Source of the DNA: Gnetum montanum
Taxonomy: Eukaryota > Streptophyta > Gnetopsida > Gnetales > Gnetaceae
Assembly: GCA_015680685.1 (NCBI GenBank)
Contig: MNCI01022401.1
Span: forward strand, 1-60,870
Direction: 5' to 3'
Length of the DNA stretch: 60,870 nt
Under the pieces are notes generated by a model. It had not been told where the DNA came from, ran no database searches, and worked only from the letters and a program-made list of their open reading frames with translations. A program made the position numbers and the translations under genes. Position 1 is the stretch's first letter, and every line of letters begins with the position of its first letter. Positions 21,811 through 33,301 of the stretch are shown one piece after another.

Positions 21811-22626
21811 ATGGCGCTTACGGCGGTGGCAGCGGTGGTGTCACTGGTGAAATCGCTGGCGTCGCCGGCGTTCCGTAAAGGCGGACAAACCGGCGACGGA
21901 CGTGAGCAACGGTTGCTGGAGTACGTGCAGACACATGCCCGGAAAGGCGATCCGGCGTCGGTGTTGGCGGCGTTGGACGAGCTCGGGCGCAGCAGCGGCG
22001 TCTGGTACATGCACATCGGCTCCGACAAGGGCGCCTTCCTCGACTCCGCCATCGCCGAAACCGCCCCCAAAACGGCACTCGAGATCGGTTCCTACTGCGG
22101 CTACTCCGCCGTCCGAATCGCCTCCCGCATGGCCGCTACGGCCACCGTCGCTGAGCGTGACCGTAGGCGGCCACTTCTGGTGAGCGTGGAAATGAATCCC
22201 GACAACTGCGCAGTCGCCCGTGCTGTGGTGGACCACGCCGGCCTTTCCTGGGCGGTGCGCTTCGTGCAGGGCAAGTTCCAGGACAGACTCGACGATGTTC
22301 GGGCGTTGCTTGCCGAGTCCGGCGCTGCCGATCGCGGGTTCGAGTTCGTGTTTATGGACCACTGGAAGGACCGCTACCTGCCTGACTATTTGCTGCTCCG
22401 CGACCGGGCTCTGTTGGCCGACGGTTGCTGTGTTTTTGCCGATAACATGGGATACCTGTTCGCCCCCTCTGATTTTCGCAAGTATTTGGATACACACACC
22501 GACGAGCTCACTACTGAAACTCGGCGCAGCCACGTTGGGTACATCTCGTTGCTTCCCGACGCCGTCACCATCTCTCGCTTTCACAAGCTTCCCTTCCCCT
22601 TCCAGCCAGCCCCCGCCCAGGCTTAG
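21811..22626 (+). CDS. COMT-like (animal/fungal-type catechol) O-methyltransferase, intron-free
   Basis: An SAM- and Mg-dependent catechol O-methyltransferase of 271 residues. The first ATG is at 21811 in a good context (GGCATGG); a longer frame starting with TTG at 21790 is unlikely in a plant. Residues 1-16 are hydrophobic (ALTAVAAVV), so it could be membrane-anchored or targeted. The COMT landmarks are all present: YMHIGSDKG (66-74), LEIGSYCGYSAVR (90-102, SAM loop), VEMNPD (Glu 127 binds the ribose), MDHWKDRYLPD (Asp 183 metal, Lys 186 base) and FADNMG (Asp 211, Asn 212 metal). The place of rat COMT Glu199 seems to be Gly (HVGY), so catechol handling may differ. It resembles COMT rather than the plant caffeoyl-CoA family. 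Codons are far GC-richer than the surroundings. A near-identical copy ends at 154. The substrate is unknown. Confidence 0.85.
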   Translation: MALTAVAAVVSLVKSLASPAFRKGGQTGDGREQRLLEYVQTHARKGDPASVLAALDELGRSSGVWYMHIGSDKGAFLDSAIAETAPKTALEIGSYCGYSAVRIASRMAATATVAERDRRRPLLVSVEMNPDNCAVARAVVDHAGLSWAVRFVQGKFQDRLDDVRALLAESGAADRGFEFVFMDHWKDRYLPDYLLLRDRALLADGCCVFADNMGYLFAPSDFRKYLDTHTDELTTETRRSHVGYISLLPDAVTISRFHKLPFPFQPAPAQA

Positions 22627-22902
22627 CTTTGCTTTGGTTACCGGTACCAGTGCGGTTTCGACTTTCGTTGTTGTTTTCTGCTGCTGCTCTTGTGGATGTT
22701 TTCAGCTTCGCTTTCGAAATATTTCAACCGTTTAGGTCTGCGTAAGTGATATCTTGGTACTACGTTGCCTGTTGAAGTTTGCTGAATAACGTTCAATTCT
22801 GTGAGTTGCGCATTAGTAATAATATTCGCTGGGTTCAATCCGGGTATGTTTTTATTTTTCATGTCTCTGCGATAAATTTTATGGGACTTCCAACGTAATA
22901 AA
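22627..22902 (+). terminator. 3' untranslated region and AATAAA signal of the COMT-like gene
   Basis: The first about 80 bases match the 3' region of the copy at 155-235. The first clear AATAAA lies at 22897-22902. Confidence 0.5.
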
Positions 22903-23396
22903 GGTTGATTTAGTTGGAGTGATCTGGGTTCGCACTCGGGCGAAGCCACTCGTCCCTGAACCTGAACAGTAGGTTGTCTGAATTGTGATTTTAATATTTC
23001 TATTTGTCTACGGGGTCAACAAAATGTCATTTTAATAACCAAAAACCAAATGCAAATGTAAAATGTATAACGGGAACCGAAGTACGAAGATCCTAGCGGT
23101 TAAGGTACCTTTATAATAACCATCTAACAGGGAGATTCTTTTTAGCTTATACCCTATGCTTGAAGGGAGAGGCTAAACGCTAAAACGTGAATATAACGTG
23201 AAAATGAGCTTTTAAAAGTAAGGTTATTTAGAAGAAGGTGAAAAATAAGAAAGAAATAAGTTGGTATTATTTATAAATTTATATGATATCTACCACAATA
23301 TTTTTGTGATATAATTTCATGAATTTTTTTACCACAATGATATAGTTTTATTTAAGATAAATACCTTAAATAAATACAGTTTCTTCTTCGGCAACA
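22903..23396. other. Intergenic DNA
   Basis: Nothing recognisable. It lies between the COMT 3' end and the inverted repeat. Confidence 0.5.
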
Positions 23397-24770
23397 AATT
23401 TTTTTTGGCCGAGAGACCAACTCATCTCATAGGATGAGGGGGGGAGAGACCAACTCATCTCATAGGATGAGGAGGAGGGAAGGGGGAAGGTGAACCAAAG
23501 AGCCGTAACTTTTCGTATTCCCACTGCATACATAAAAAGGCCAAACACAACCAAATGCAGAATGGAAATGGGAATGGGAATGAGAATTCCATTTCTATTT
23601 TGTCTCTGTCTCTTTGTATGCAAATGCTACAGCCAAACCAAATCAGCTTCGATGATGTCAACTTTGGAGTTTCGTCGGAGAGCTGGAAAGGCACCTACGA
23701 TGGTGGCCCATGCTTCAATTACAATAACAAGCTTATCCGCATGTGCTTCTTCATAACGTAGTAAGCCAATCAGCCCTTGTTGCATCCTTGCTCAACACCA
23801 AGGGCCATGACATGCACATGTCATCAACAATAGCTGGCAATGCCATGGTTGACGTCAACGTGCTCGGCTATGTTGACACTACCCATGGCATAGCCTCGCT
23901 TGCACAGATCGCCATCTACAAGGTCTGGTAGGACTATGGTTGCTTTAGCTTTGACATCCTTGTAGCCATGGATGCTACTTTGTCCAATGATATTGACATA
24001 CTTTCACTTTTGTTTGGTGAAAACCCGTAGCAGTACTACACCAATAACATCGTCATCGGCGCCTTCACTGCTACAGTCCACTACCATGTCTTTGTCACTT
24101 GCTCCACTAGAAACTCCAAACACAGCGCTAACATCACCTCAAATCTTGTGCTCTGGATCATGACCATCATTGCTAGAACCCTTGACCATGATTTCCTGGC
24201 CATCACGGTGCTCACTGATGGTAGCGAGTATGTCGAAACCTCATTCTACTCTGGAGAACTGTTACTGGAAGATCCAAATCTCACACTTATCTATGCTAGA
24301 AACACCAACTTTGATGGCAATGAAAATGCAAACTTCTACACCTGTGGTAGCTTGGACCCCAAAGGTAGAGGAGGTGTGAATCATAATACAATTTTTGTTA
24401 TAATAGCTAAAAGATCTCTTCATTTAGGTTTCTTTTGTTTTTTGATAAAATTTATATATGAATTGGGTCAATATGTTTCTTGAGTAGCTTTGTCTGAATG
24501 TATGTTTTAAGCATAAAATTTTGTAGGGAGGGGCAAGATGAGGGGTAGAGCCAAAGACATTTGAGGAAGGACAGTAATGGCTATAGTTAAAGCTACAGCT
24601 TGAAGGGAAGGCTCTTCTAAAGTTTTTGTGTCAACAATAGCTTTTGGTTATTAGAATCTCTTTCTAGAAACAAACTTTCTGCTAGTCTTTTTATGTGTTT
24701 TTGTTAATTTTTTATAGTGAATTGTAACATGTTGAACATTACATTTTGATGATTTTGTGCAAATTTCATT
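23397..24770 (+). repeat. Left arm of a large inverted repeat
   Basis: This arm is the reverse-complement counterpart of 26390-28010. The outer ends match closely (TTTTTTTTGGCCGAGAGACC then AACTCATCTCATAGGATG). The similarity runs through the subtilase fragment to AATTGTAACATGTTGAACATT near the inner end. A 35-bp unit with ACCAACTCATCTCATAGGAT is tandemly doubled at 23413-23475. Confidence 0.85.
23650..24385 (+). pseudogene. Subtilase (subtilisin-like serine protease) fragment
   Basis: The frames read as a plant subtilase in order: SWKGTYDGGPCFN, the His-region remnant KGHDMHMSSTIAGNAM (family GHGTHTSSTAAG), GIASLAQIAIYKVW, ILVAMDA, IDILSL, IGAFTATVH, WIMTIIARTLDHDF, LTDGSEYVETSFYSG and CGSLDPKGRGG. 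Both ends are missing: there is no signal peptide, no complete Asp region and no Ser (GTS) region. Stops and frameshifts occur (for example after YKVW at 23931). The break after CGSLDPK is close to a GT, which may be an old exon end, pointing to DNA-level duplication rather than retroposition. Confidence 0.8.
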
Positions 24771-24919
24771 TGAAATCTTTCTGTATCTTTACACATGAAA
24801 AGGACAATGAATCTTTAAAGAATCAATGGTGTTGACTCCAGATAATGCATCAAACGTAATTGTCATCACCTTAACTATTGCCATAATTGTAACCATTACT
24901 GTAACTATAATTGTCACTG

Positions 24920-25022
24920 TTTATAATAATAATAAATATTCAATATTACCCACCATTTATAATAATAATAAATATTCAATATTACCCACCATTTATAATA
25001 ATAAATATTCATTATTATCCAC
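24920..25022 (+). repeat. 36-bp tandem repeat, 2.9 copies
   Basis: Units start at 24920, 24956 and 24992. Each contains TTTATAATAATAATAAATAT and CCCACCA, with the third shortened. Confidence 0.9.
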
Positions 25023-25036
25023 GTCGAGCCCTACAC

Positions 25037-25285
25037 GTGAGGGAATATGAAGAGATGAATGGAAAACCTAAGGGTTAGGGGATGTCAATTGAATAGAGCT
25101 TTGGCTCCCATGCAGTGACTCTTTTGGCTGCCTTGTATGTGGTGTGTGCATGTGAAGGAATACAAACAGATGAATGGGAAGCTCAGGGGTTAGGGGACAT
25201 TAATCAAGTAGAGATTCAACTCCCCTACATTGATTCTTTAGCTCCCATGCATGTGGTGCATGCATGTGAGGGAATACGAAGAGAT
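25037..25285 (+). repeat. ~115-bp tandem repeat, about 2.2 copies
   Basis: Units begin GTGAGGGAATATGAAGAG, GTGAAGGAATACAAACAG and GTGAGGGAATACGAAGAG. Each complete unit has a GGGTTAGGGGA phrase and a TGGCTCCCATGCA-like phrase. A further echo lies at about 25612-25640. Confidence 0.75.
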
Positions 25286-26789
25286 CAAACTAAATTGGCA
25301 CTAGAACATATATTTGTAATGCATATTTGTTCGTGGAGATATAAAAAATCACATTACAAATGCATAAATAGTGTTATTATCATATCACGAGCTTTTGTAT
25401 ATTGACATTATTGTTACAATGGACAAGATATAAATGATGTTAACACCTCATTCATAATTATTATATTATAATTATTGTGGAAACTAATAGATTTTATGAG
25501 ATTATTATAATTAGAGCAATAATCCATAATTATAATTTGAGATATTATGGATTATAAGATTCATTTGAACGGTAAACATTTCATAATAAATAACTGAGAT
25601 TAATATAACCATTGGCTCCCTTGCAGTGACTCTTTGGCTAGGAGAGATTTATAAATAATTAGTTATTTATGATTATGGCAAGACATGTGCATCGGTGGAG
25701 AGCTCGTCGTCATTTTCCTTGGCATTAGCTAGGATCATCACAGCATGATCTTATCGAAGATCTTCTCAGGGTCTAGGCTACTAGAGTTGCAAAAGTTCTT
25801 ATTTTAAAAATTTTAACAACCATATCATTCATTACATTCCATCAATTAAAGAATATGTACATAAAGAAAAGGCCTCATTGCATGTGAGAAGGTAAGAAAA
25901 AATTATCAAATTGGAACTCTTTAAGTTCTCCCAAAAAGAAAAAAACAATTGTTAAAATTATGACCAAACTTAGGTCGGTATCTCAAATTGACTAATAATT
26001 TTCATGTGCTAGCAAAAATGCTAACGCTTTTGCATTTTATTAAAATGCATATTGCAAATGAAAAAGCAGTTACCATTGTAACAACTAAACGCATCTATTT
26101 CATGGGTAACTGCTGAATTTCAAAGCACAACCATAGAAATGATAAAACCTACACAAAATATACAAATAGATAAAAAGAACATGAACTTACAAATGTTCCT
26201 TTACATTGAAAAAGGGTGTAGCAAAAGAATATTACTCAAGATAGTAGCAGAAAATTACAATTTCAGAATTCCTTACTACTCTAGAAAGCATTGAAAAAAG
26301 AACAGAACCAAACTTTGGAATGTTTTTACATTAGGAATGCAAATGTATAAGAAAGCATGCTAAGTACTGGTGACAGAAGAGCTCAGCTTGAAGTGAAATT
26401 ATGAAAATCGCACGAAATCATAATGTAATATTCAACACATTACAATTCACTATAAAAAATTAACAACAACAAACATAAAAAGAACTTGTAGAAAGTTTGT
26501 TTCTAGAAAGAGATTCCAATAACCAAAGGCTATTGTTGACATAGAAACTTTAGAAGAGCCTTCCTTTCAGGCTGCAACTTCAACTATAGCCATTACTATC
26601 CTTCCTCAAATGTCTCTGGCTCTATTCCTCATCTTGCCCCTACCTGCAGAATTTTATGCTTAAAACATACATTCAGACAAAGCTACTCAGAAGGCTTAAT
26701 TCATATATAAATTTTATCAAAAAAAAAAGAGAAACCTAAATGAAGAGATCTTTTAGCTATTATAACAAAAATTGTACTATGCTTCACAC

Positions 26790-27540
26790 CTCCTCTACCT
26801 CCAGGGTTCAAGGTACCACAGGTGTAGAAGTTCGCATTTCTGTCGCCATCAAGGTTAATGTTTCTAGCATAGATGAGTGTGACATTTGGATCTTTTAGTA
26901 ACAATTCCCCATAATAGAGTGAGGTTTCGACATATTCGCTACCATCGGTGAGCACCGTGATGGCCAAGAAGTCAGGATCAAGGGTTTTAGCAATGATGGT
27001 CATGATCCAGGGCACAAGATTTGAGGTGACGTCAACATTGTGTCTAGAGTTTCTAATCGAGCAAGTGACAAAGATGTGGCAGTGGACTGTAGCTGTGAAA
27101 GCGCCGATGACGATGCTATTGGTGTAGTACTGCTACGAGTTGTCACGAAGCAAGAGTGAAAGCATTTCAATGCTATCGGACAGAGTGGCATCCATGGCCA
27201 CAAGGATGTCGGAGCTAAAGCATCCGCAGTCCTACCAGACCTTGTAAATGGTGATTTGTGCAAGCTAGGCTATGCCACGGGTAGTGTCGTTGACATAGCC
27301 GAGCACGTTGACGTCGACCATAGTATTGCTGGTGATTGTTGATGACATGTGCATGTTGTCGCCCTCGGTGTTGAGCGAGGATGTAGCAAGGGCCGACTGC
27401 CCGACTACTTTATTGCTGCCCTGGTTGAAGAAGCACATGCCAATGAGCTTGTTATTGCAGTTGAAGCATGGCCCACCATTGTAGGTGCCTTTCCAGCACT
27501 CTAACAAAACTCCAAAGTTGGCGTCATCGAAGTTGGTTTG
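26790..27540 (-). pseudogene. Subtilase fragment, inverted copy
   Basis: It reads leftwards as ECWKGTYNGGPCFN, NKLIGMCFFNQG, DNMHMSSTITSNTM, LGYVNDTTRGIA, WIMTIIAKTLDPDF, LTDGSEYVETSLYYG and CGTLNPGGRGG. It covers the same part of subtilase as 23650-24385, lacks the Asp and Ser catalytic regions, and has stops. Some residues are closer to the family than in the left arm (FFNQGSNK is kept), so neither arm is simply a copy of the present other. Confidence 0.8.
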
Positions 27541-27672
27541 GTTGGGCTAGGTGGCGTGCAGCAACAGTTAGAAAATAAAAATAAAATTCTTATTCCCATT
27601 TCCATTCCCATTTTGCATTTGGTTACATTTGGCCTTTTTATGTATGGCTCTTTGGTTCACATTCTGTGTAAC

Positions 27673-27879
27673 TAGAATACGAAAAGGTGTGGCTCTTCGA
27701 TTCATGTTTTTTTCATTTTGTGGGATCTTACGTGGTGCATGTAGAATACGAAAAGGTGTGGCTCTTCGATTCATGTTTTTTTCATTTTGTGGGATCCTAC
27801 GTGGTGCATGTAGAATACGAAAAGGTGTGGCTCTTCGATTCATGTTTTTTTCATTTTGTGGGATCTTAAGTGGTACATG
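27673..27879. repeat. Three 69-bp tandem units
   Basis: Units start at 27673, 27742 and 27811 and are almost identical. Each contains GAATACGAAAAGGTGTGGCT and CATTTTGTGGGATC. Since 69 is divisible by three, open frames run through on both strands without meaning. Confidence 0.95.
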
Positions 27880-28010
27880 ATGTGGAGGGCGTTACTTGGA
27901 GGGTGACAAATCCACTCCTCCCTCCCCCTCTATCCTATTACTTGGAGGGCGACAAATCCACTAACCCCCTATCCTATGAGATGAGTTGGTCTCTCGGCCA
28001 AAAAAAAATA

Positions 28011-31000
28011 GATTCCAGGCCTGAATTTGTGAATGACTAAGTTGAAAGGTTTCAGCCATTTTCGGCAAATTTGCCAGGTAAAGTTTCACAAAAATTTGCC
28101 AGGTAAACCGCAAACGCCAATAATTCACTGCAAAGAAACTTGAAAGAGAGTGGTTAACTTTTTTGAGGAAACATGAAAAAGAATTGCGATAAAATTTCTT
28201 TATGATTCCCGTGATTCTGATGAGAATAAGAAAGACAGTTTTGATGCGGAAAAAAAGGAAGACGGGCTCGAAGTAAATCTTTGCTTTCAATTTTTGATAG
28301 CTTCTCATATTTCATTCTCTCTCTCAACATTGCTGCATATATTTTTTCTTTATTACATTATATCTCTGTGGTTTTGAACGTTGCGTCATAGATTGTTTTT
28401 TCGATCACTCGATATTGTGCATTGGGAGAAAAAACTTCCAGAAGTGCCCTGCCCCATTACATCATTTTATATCCTTTAATTTATTTTTTTACAATTATTT
28501 TTCTTTTTCTTCTATCCAGATTCATTACTTGTTTAAACTTTGTTATAAACCATTAGTTATCATTTTATGATATTACAAGTTTGTTGTTTCAAAATGCTAC
28601 CATGATAAGACTTGTTGAAGACAAGTTAAAGCCTTAAAAGATAACACGCCACTCTCCGTTGTGCTAAAGGTCCTTGTCTCTAAGCTTGATAACCTCATTA
28701 TAAAACTAATCGAGTAAGTTAATAGAACATTTTCATTAAGCTTAATTAACCTACCTGACTTATTTCATTTTCAAGATTAGTATTATCTAAAATTAAAAGC
28801 AAAGTTTTAAATCTTAATCATACATATACAAAACTAAAGAGAAGAAACAAAACTAGATAATCTATTTTTAGGTAAGGATAATTTAGGAAGTTCCAAAGTT
28901 GTTGTTGTACATGCTTATTGTAAATAACTTATAAAATCTACATTCTATTTGTGATTCTTAATAGATAATTCTACCCTAATCCTTGGTGACCTTTGGAGAT
29001 CTATGTTTGTACCATGTGTACCTATTTAAAAATGTGATGCTTAGGTACTTGTAGTAAAGACAAATTCAATTTCTCCCAAAACTAAAATAAAAATGATTTC
29101 TATATGTCAACTTGTAAGTTTATTCAGGTAGGTAGGCCTTAGTGGGCATATTAGTTCTATCAATATTTTCATGGCACACATACTTTTGTGGTATAGTTTA
29201 TTAGGTGGCCTTTGGCTAAGAAGGTCTTATTGGAGTTATAATAATAGGAAGTTCTATCATTCTCATAATAGCACATTAATTGTTAGAGGTTAGGCAATGT
29301 GTAGGCTAGTAAAACCAAATCAATTATGCAAAGAGGTAGTCAATAGTATCGTCATTTTGATTTTGGTTATATTGAGTTTTATCTTGTGAAGAAAAAAAAC
29401 CAAATTAAGAATTAAAGATGCAAGTTCAAATTATCCCTAATATTTTATTTGTAAAAGTAAATGTACTAATTACACAAATTACAAATCTTTGTTAATTTAT
29501 TTAACTTTACTAAAAGATGGCTATTAGGCTACAACATACTTTAACATAGAAGTTTGTGTAACTTATAAGAAAGTATGATTCCACAAAAGAAAAAATGGAC
29601 TTAAAATGGAATGTTCAAAATTAGAATATTAATTTGAGACTTAAGAAACTTAAAAAGAGGAATTAAAGAGAAAACCTTAAAGAACATGTAGAAATAAATT
29701 ATTATAGAAAATAATTCTACTTGTCTAGTATCTTTAATGCAAGAACCTACTTACATAATTGTTGCAATGGTAATGTAAATTAAGGTTATAATTCTATATG
29801 GTTGTGGAAAATATTGCATTTTCCCCCTTTAATGGTACTAAACAAGAAAGAAGATATAACTATTCTTTTGCTCATATGATTTTGCTTTACCAATTTATAA
29901 ATTCATTAAAATCCAATCTTTCTTATCATGTATTTATATGCCAATACTCATGATCTTAATTATGTTTTATAAGGTAGGTACTTTCCTTTGTCTTAGTGAG
30001 TGTACTAAGTGATTGTCTTCCTTTCCTTGGGGATTTTTCTAAAATGAACAATAGGTTAATGGGGCTTGAGTGTAGTTGAAATATATTACATAACCAATGT
30101 CATTTAGAGGGAAGTGATAATATAGTCTTTAACTTCAAAGTCATTATAATGAATAGTTCGTAGATCAGTCTAAGATAAGTTCTTTATTTGTATTTTATCA
30201 ATGAAAGTATGCTTAAAATGGATCTTAAGTATAGTTGATTTAACTAGAAGGAAGAATGACTTTAAGTATATTTGCATTAAAGTGATTTGGCAAGGAAATG
30301 AAGCAAATATACTTTGTTAGCACGATATAGTAAAAAGTTGTATGTTGCATTTGGAAAGGACAAACTTCTCTAGAAGAAAATATTTTGGTGACACAAAGGA
30401 AATTTGTTGACTCTCTAGGATGCCTTCTTGAAACTCACTATTTTAGCAAATAACTACTTGGACTATGAAATAGTAAGAGATAAAAAAGGAAAATAAATCT
30501 TAAAAAAAATCCCACTTGGTAAATCATTAGAAAGGCATGTGATCCATGTCTGAAGATAGGCCTCTATCAAGTAAAAGAGTTGATTAATTAGTAAATTTAA
30601 CTAATCTTGATATGTTAAGAAAATATCTTAGGACTAGGCTCAACATGTGAGTAGAAAGACATTTGATCCATGTTTTAAAGGTATATTACTAACCAACAAC
30701 CTAAGAAAGCATTTAAAATTAACTACTAAGTCAATATGCTTCAATTTACTTCCCCTAACAAGTTAAAAAATTAGTCCTATAGTTGTGGTTTTTCAATTGA
30801 TCCTAGAATGGTAGTTTTGGAAAAAACATAATGTAATGACATTGGAAGAGATACGACTTAGTTTTGAGTCTAGATAGAAGGGTAAGGTGATTCATATTAA
30901 TCATGCTAAATACATAATGCTCATTATGTCTAGGAACATAGGACCTTATATTCCTCTTGTCCTTTTGTTATCATTCCACCTTATTAAATTATTATAAATC

Positions 31001-31598
31001 AATATTTTTATATTATGAAAATATGTTATGGATATATAAAAATGATTGATCAACATTCTTTTAATTTATGTTTTTGTTAACATTAAATTGCTAGGGTGCT
31101 TATGGACATCTTGGTTAGTGGTTTTCCATAGGCACGAAGACAAGAACCTGCCATGCAGAGGACCTACTTAGGTAACTGCTGTTGACAATTAGTTACATTT
31201 TCATTAGAAAAGTTTCAAGATCCTATGTGGCTTATTTTGATCTTGAAATTCTTTGGTTTTACCTTTCAAAAACTTATCCTATGGACATAAAATATCATAT
31301 TTTATAGATATTTTACCAACTCATGCAAGAGTTGTAATTTAGTTATGGAAGAGGGGATTACAAAGTTTTATAAAATTTTCTAATGTTTTAAAATTTAAAA
31401 TTTAGAAAAATAAAGATAAATATGACATTTTATAATGCTATAGAATGAAAAACTATATTATATCTATGATCATCTAATAAGAACAAAATATTGGTATGGG
31501 AATGAAAATTTTCTTTCTAATTAAGTGTTAACTCTTGATCTTTTGACCCTATGTGTAGATGACACCTAAAATATTGAGAGTTCAAGGGAAAAAAATAA
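28011..31598. other. 3.6 kb without a recognised gene
   Basis: AT-rich DNA with many stops in all frames and no domain I can name on either strand. Old, unrecognisable transposon DNA is likely. Confidence 0.5.
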
Positions 31599-31603
31599 GA
31601 CAT

Positions 31604-32411
31604 TGATGAGTGGCGAGGTACCCCTACACTCAACCATATGAATACGAGTGTTTCACGGGTGATCCGATTGAACTCTGTAGACGGACTAGTTGTGGTATCT
31701 AGACAATTATTCTTAGGTCGCAGTTCATTGTCTTCCCATATGGACTAGTGTTAACTTTGTCACGTATGGTTTAGTCCAAAATGAGCTGTATGATATGTTC
31801 CTATACTAATGCTACTCCTGGGTATAATGGAAAATAATATTTAACTAAGCTAAGAGAGAGTGTGAGAGAGAGAATCTAAGCTAGCCTAAGTGCGATGAGC
31901 ATCTGTTCCTCAATCATCTATACACATCTTGGACCTCGTGCACAACTACCACTAGGATTACCAAGAGCAAATCCTAGGTATGCTACTGGGTTACCAAGTA
32001 GTCACACTTAAATGCTCGTGATCAAGTCGTACTCATTCTGCATTTAACAAGAGTTTAGGATAAGAAGATATTAACTAAGAAAACAGTAAATAAAAATTAA
32101 ATAAATAATTAAGCTAAGTGAATGCTGCAATGATGAAGTAATCTAGATCTTTATTTTTAGTCATGTGCGTGTCCAAGTACATCACACTCGAATAAGGATA
32201 CTGTACAATTACAATCACCACACTGTAGGCATACATTGAGAGAGAAGGATTGAGACTGAAATTGATGTAAAAAAAACTTAACTCTTAAAAACTCTAACTA
32301 CTAACTAAAAAAAATTCCTTATCAGATCTGTCTACCTCTTATTTATAGATGAGGAGATAGGCTGCAATATCGTGTATGCGATATCGCGGCCAACAAAATG
32401 ATAACTCATCA
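31604..32411 (-). repeat. Solo LTR of an Athila/Tat-like element
   Basis: An 808-bp LTR in reverse orientation starts TGATGAGTGGCGAGG and ends AACTCATCA. The exact duplication GACAT flanks it (31599-31603 and 32412-32416), with no interior, so it is the product of LTR-LTR recombination. A TATA box (reverse, TTATTTATAGAT) lies near 32340 and a few GATATC-type motifs follow it. Confidence 0.85.
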
Positions 32412-32425
32412 GACATGAACCTATG

Positions 32426-33301
32426 TGATGAGCAGCAAGGTACCCCTACATCCAACCATACAAATCATAGGCATTCACACTTGATCCATTCAAATTCTAT
32501 AGACTTTAATTTTCAAGTATGCTAGAGCTAAATAGTGAGTTCGTGTTGCTTGTTCATTATCCTCCCAGTCTCACTTGTGAAATGCAAGTGTATGGTTAAG
32601 TGTAACTGAGGCATAAGATTTTTATTATTTTGTGTTTTATCAATTGATCACCTAAAATAAGAATAAAAGTGAGAGTAATTAAGTGCTAATTAAACTATTA
32701 TCTAATCTAGCCTAACACAAGTAACCATCCCCACTTCCCAGACACAGCCTAAACATTGTGTAAATACTACTAGGTTGTCAAATGCTAACCATTTTTGAGC
32801 TACCAAGTGTCACATGTATGTTCGAAGGGGTCATGCTTGTGTATTTTAATGAGTTGCTTAATTGATCAAAATTAATTGTTGCATTAATAACATTAATGTA
32901 AACTATATGAAACCACAATATATAAATGCATAAGAAAGGAATTCTCAAGTGCTACAAGGATGAATCAAAGAGCTCATCTTTATTGCCAACACAATGGTAT
33001 GTTCAAGTATATCAATGCTTAAATAAAGATTCAATCACACTTAGGCCTCCTACTACAGGCACTTGGAAAATATTCTAACTCTAAAATGAACAAACTGCAA
33101 GACTTTTGTTACTTGACTGCAAAAAAAAAAAAAAAAACTACTAATCATGTGCTCGAGGCCTGTATTTATAGACCTAGGATTAACCTAGTGATATCACATG
33201 CACGATATTGCATCTTGGGCCACGATATTAAATACCTGATAATGTGTACTTGATATCGTGGCCACTTCGATATTAGAGCATATGAAAAACATGATTCATC
33301 A
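32426..33301 (-). repeat. 3' LTR of the long gypsy element
   Basis: It starts TGATGAGCAGC and ends GATTCATCA, followed by the complement of the polypurine tract (TACCCCCATGACTGA). It contains decayed GATATC motifs at 33190-33285 and aligns with 48350-49174. Confidence 0.9.

Larger units (their letters stand above)
24771..26389. other. Loop between the inverted-repeat arms
   Basis: AT-rich DNA with local tandem repeats (24920-25022 and 25037-25285) and a small palindrome near 25525-25562 (ATAATCCATAAT with ATTATGGATTAT). No gene is recognised. Confidence 0.6.
26390..28010 (-). repeat. Right arm of the large inverted repeat
   Basis: The reverse complement aligns with 23397-24770. This arm is about 250 bases longer, owing to three 69-bp units (27673-27879) and a doubled segment with CTTGGAGGGTGACAAATCCA near 27895-27965. 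The outer end reads GGTCTCTCGGCCAAAAAAAA, the complement of the left end. Confidence 0.85.

Noticed and set aside
21841-22584. Long antisense frame (247 codons) across the COMT gene, and other-frame ORFs of 60-170 codons
   Set aside because: Shadows of a GC-rich coding region. They show no recognised motifs, while the sense frame has a full set of COMT motifs.
21811-22626. Caffeoyl-CoA O-methyltransferase (plant lignin type)
   Set aside because: The motifs around the SAM loop and DHWKDRYLPD are those of the catechol O-methyltransferase family.
24920-25285. Regular repeats considered as a CRISPR-like array
   Set aside because: Plant nuclear DNA. The units are contiguous tandem repeats with no unique spacers.
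27629-27880. Open frames through the 69-bp repeats on both strands
   Set aside because: The repeat unit is a multiple of three, so frames stay open trivially. The repeated peptide resembles nothing.
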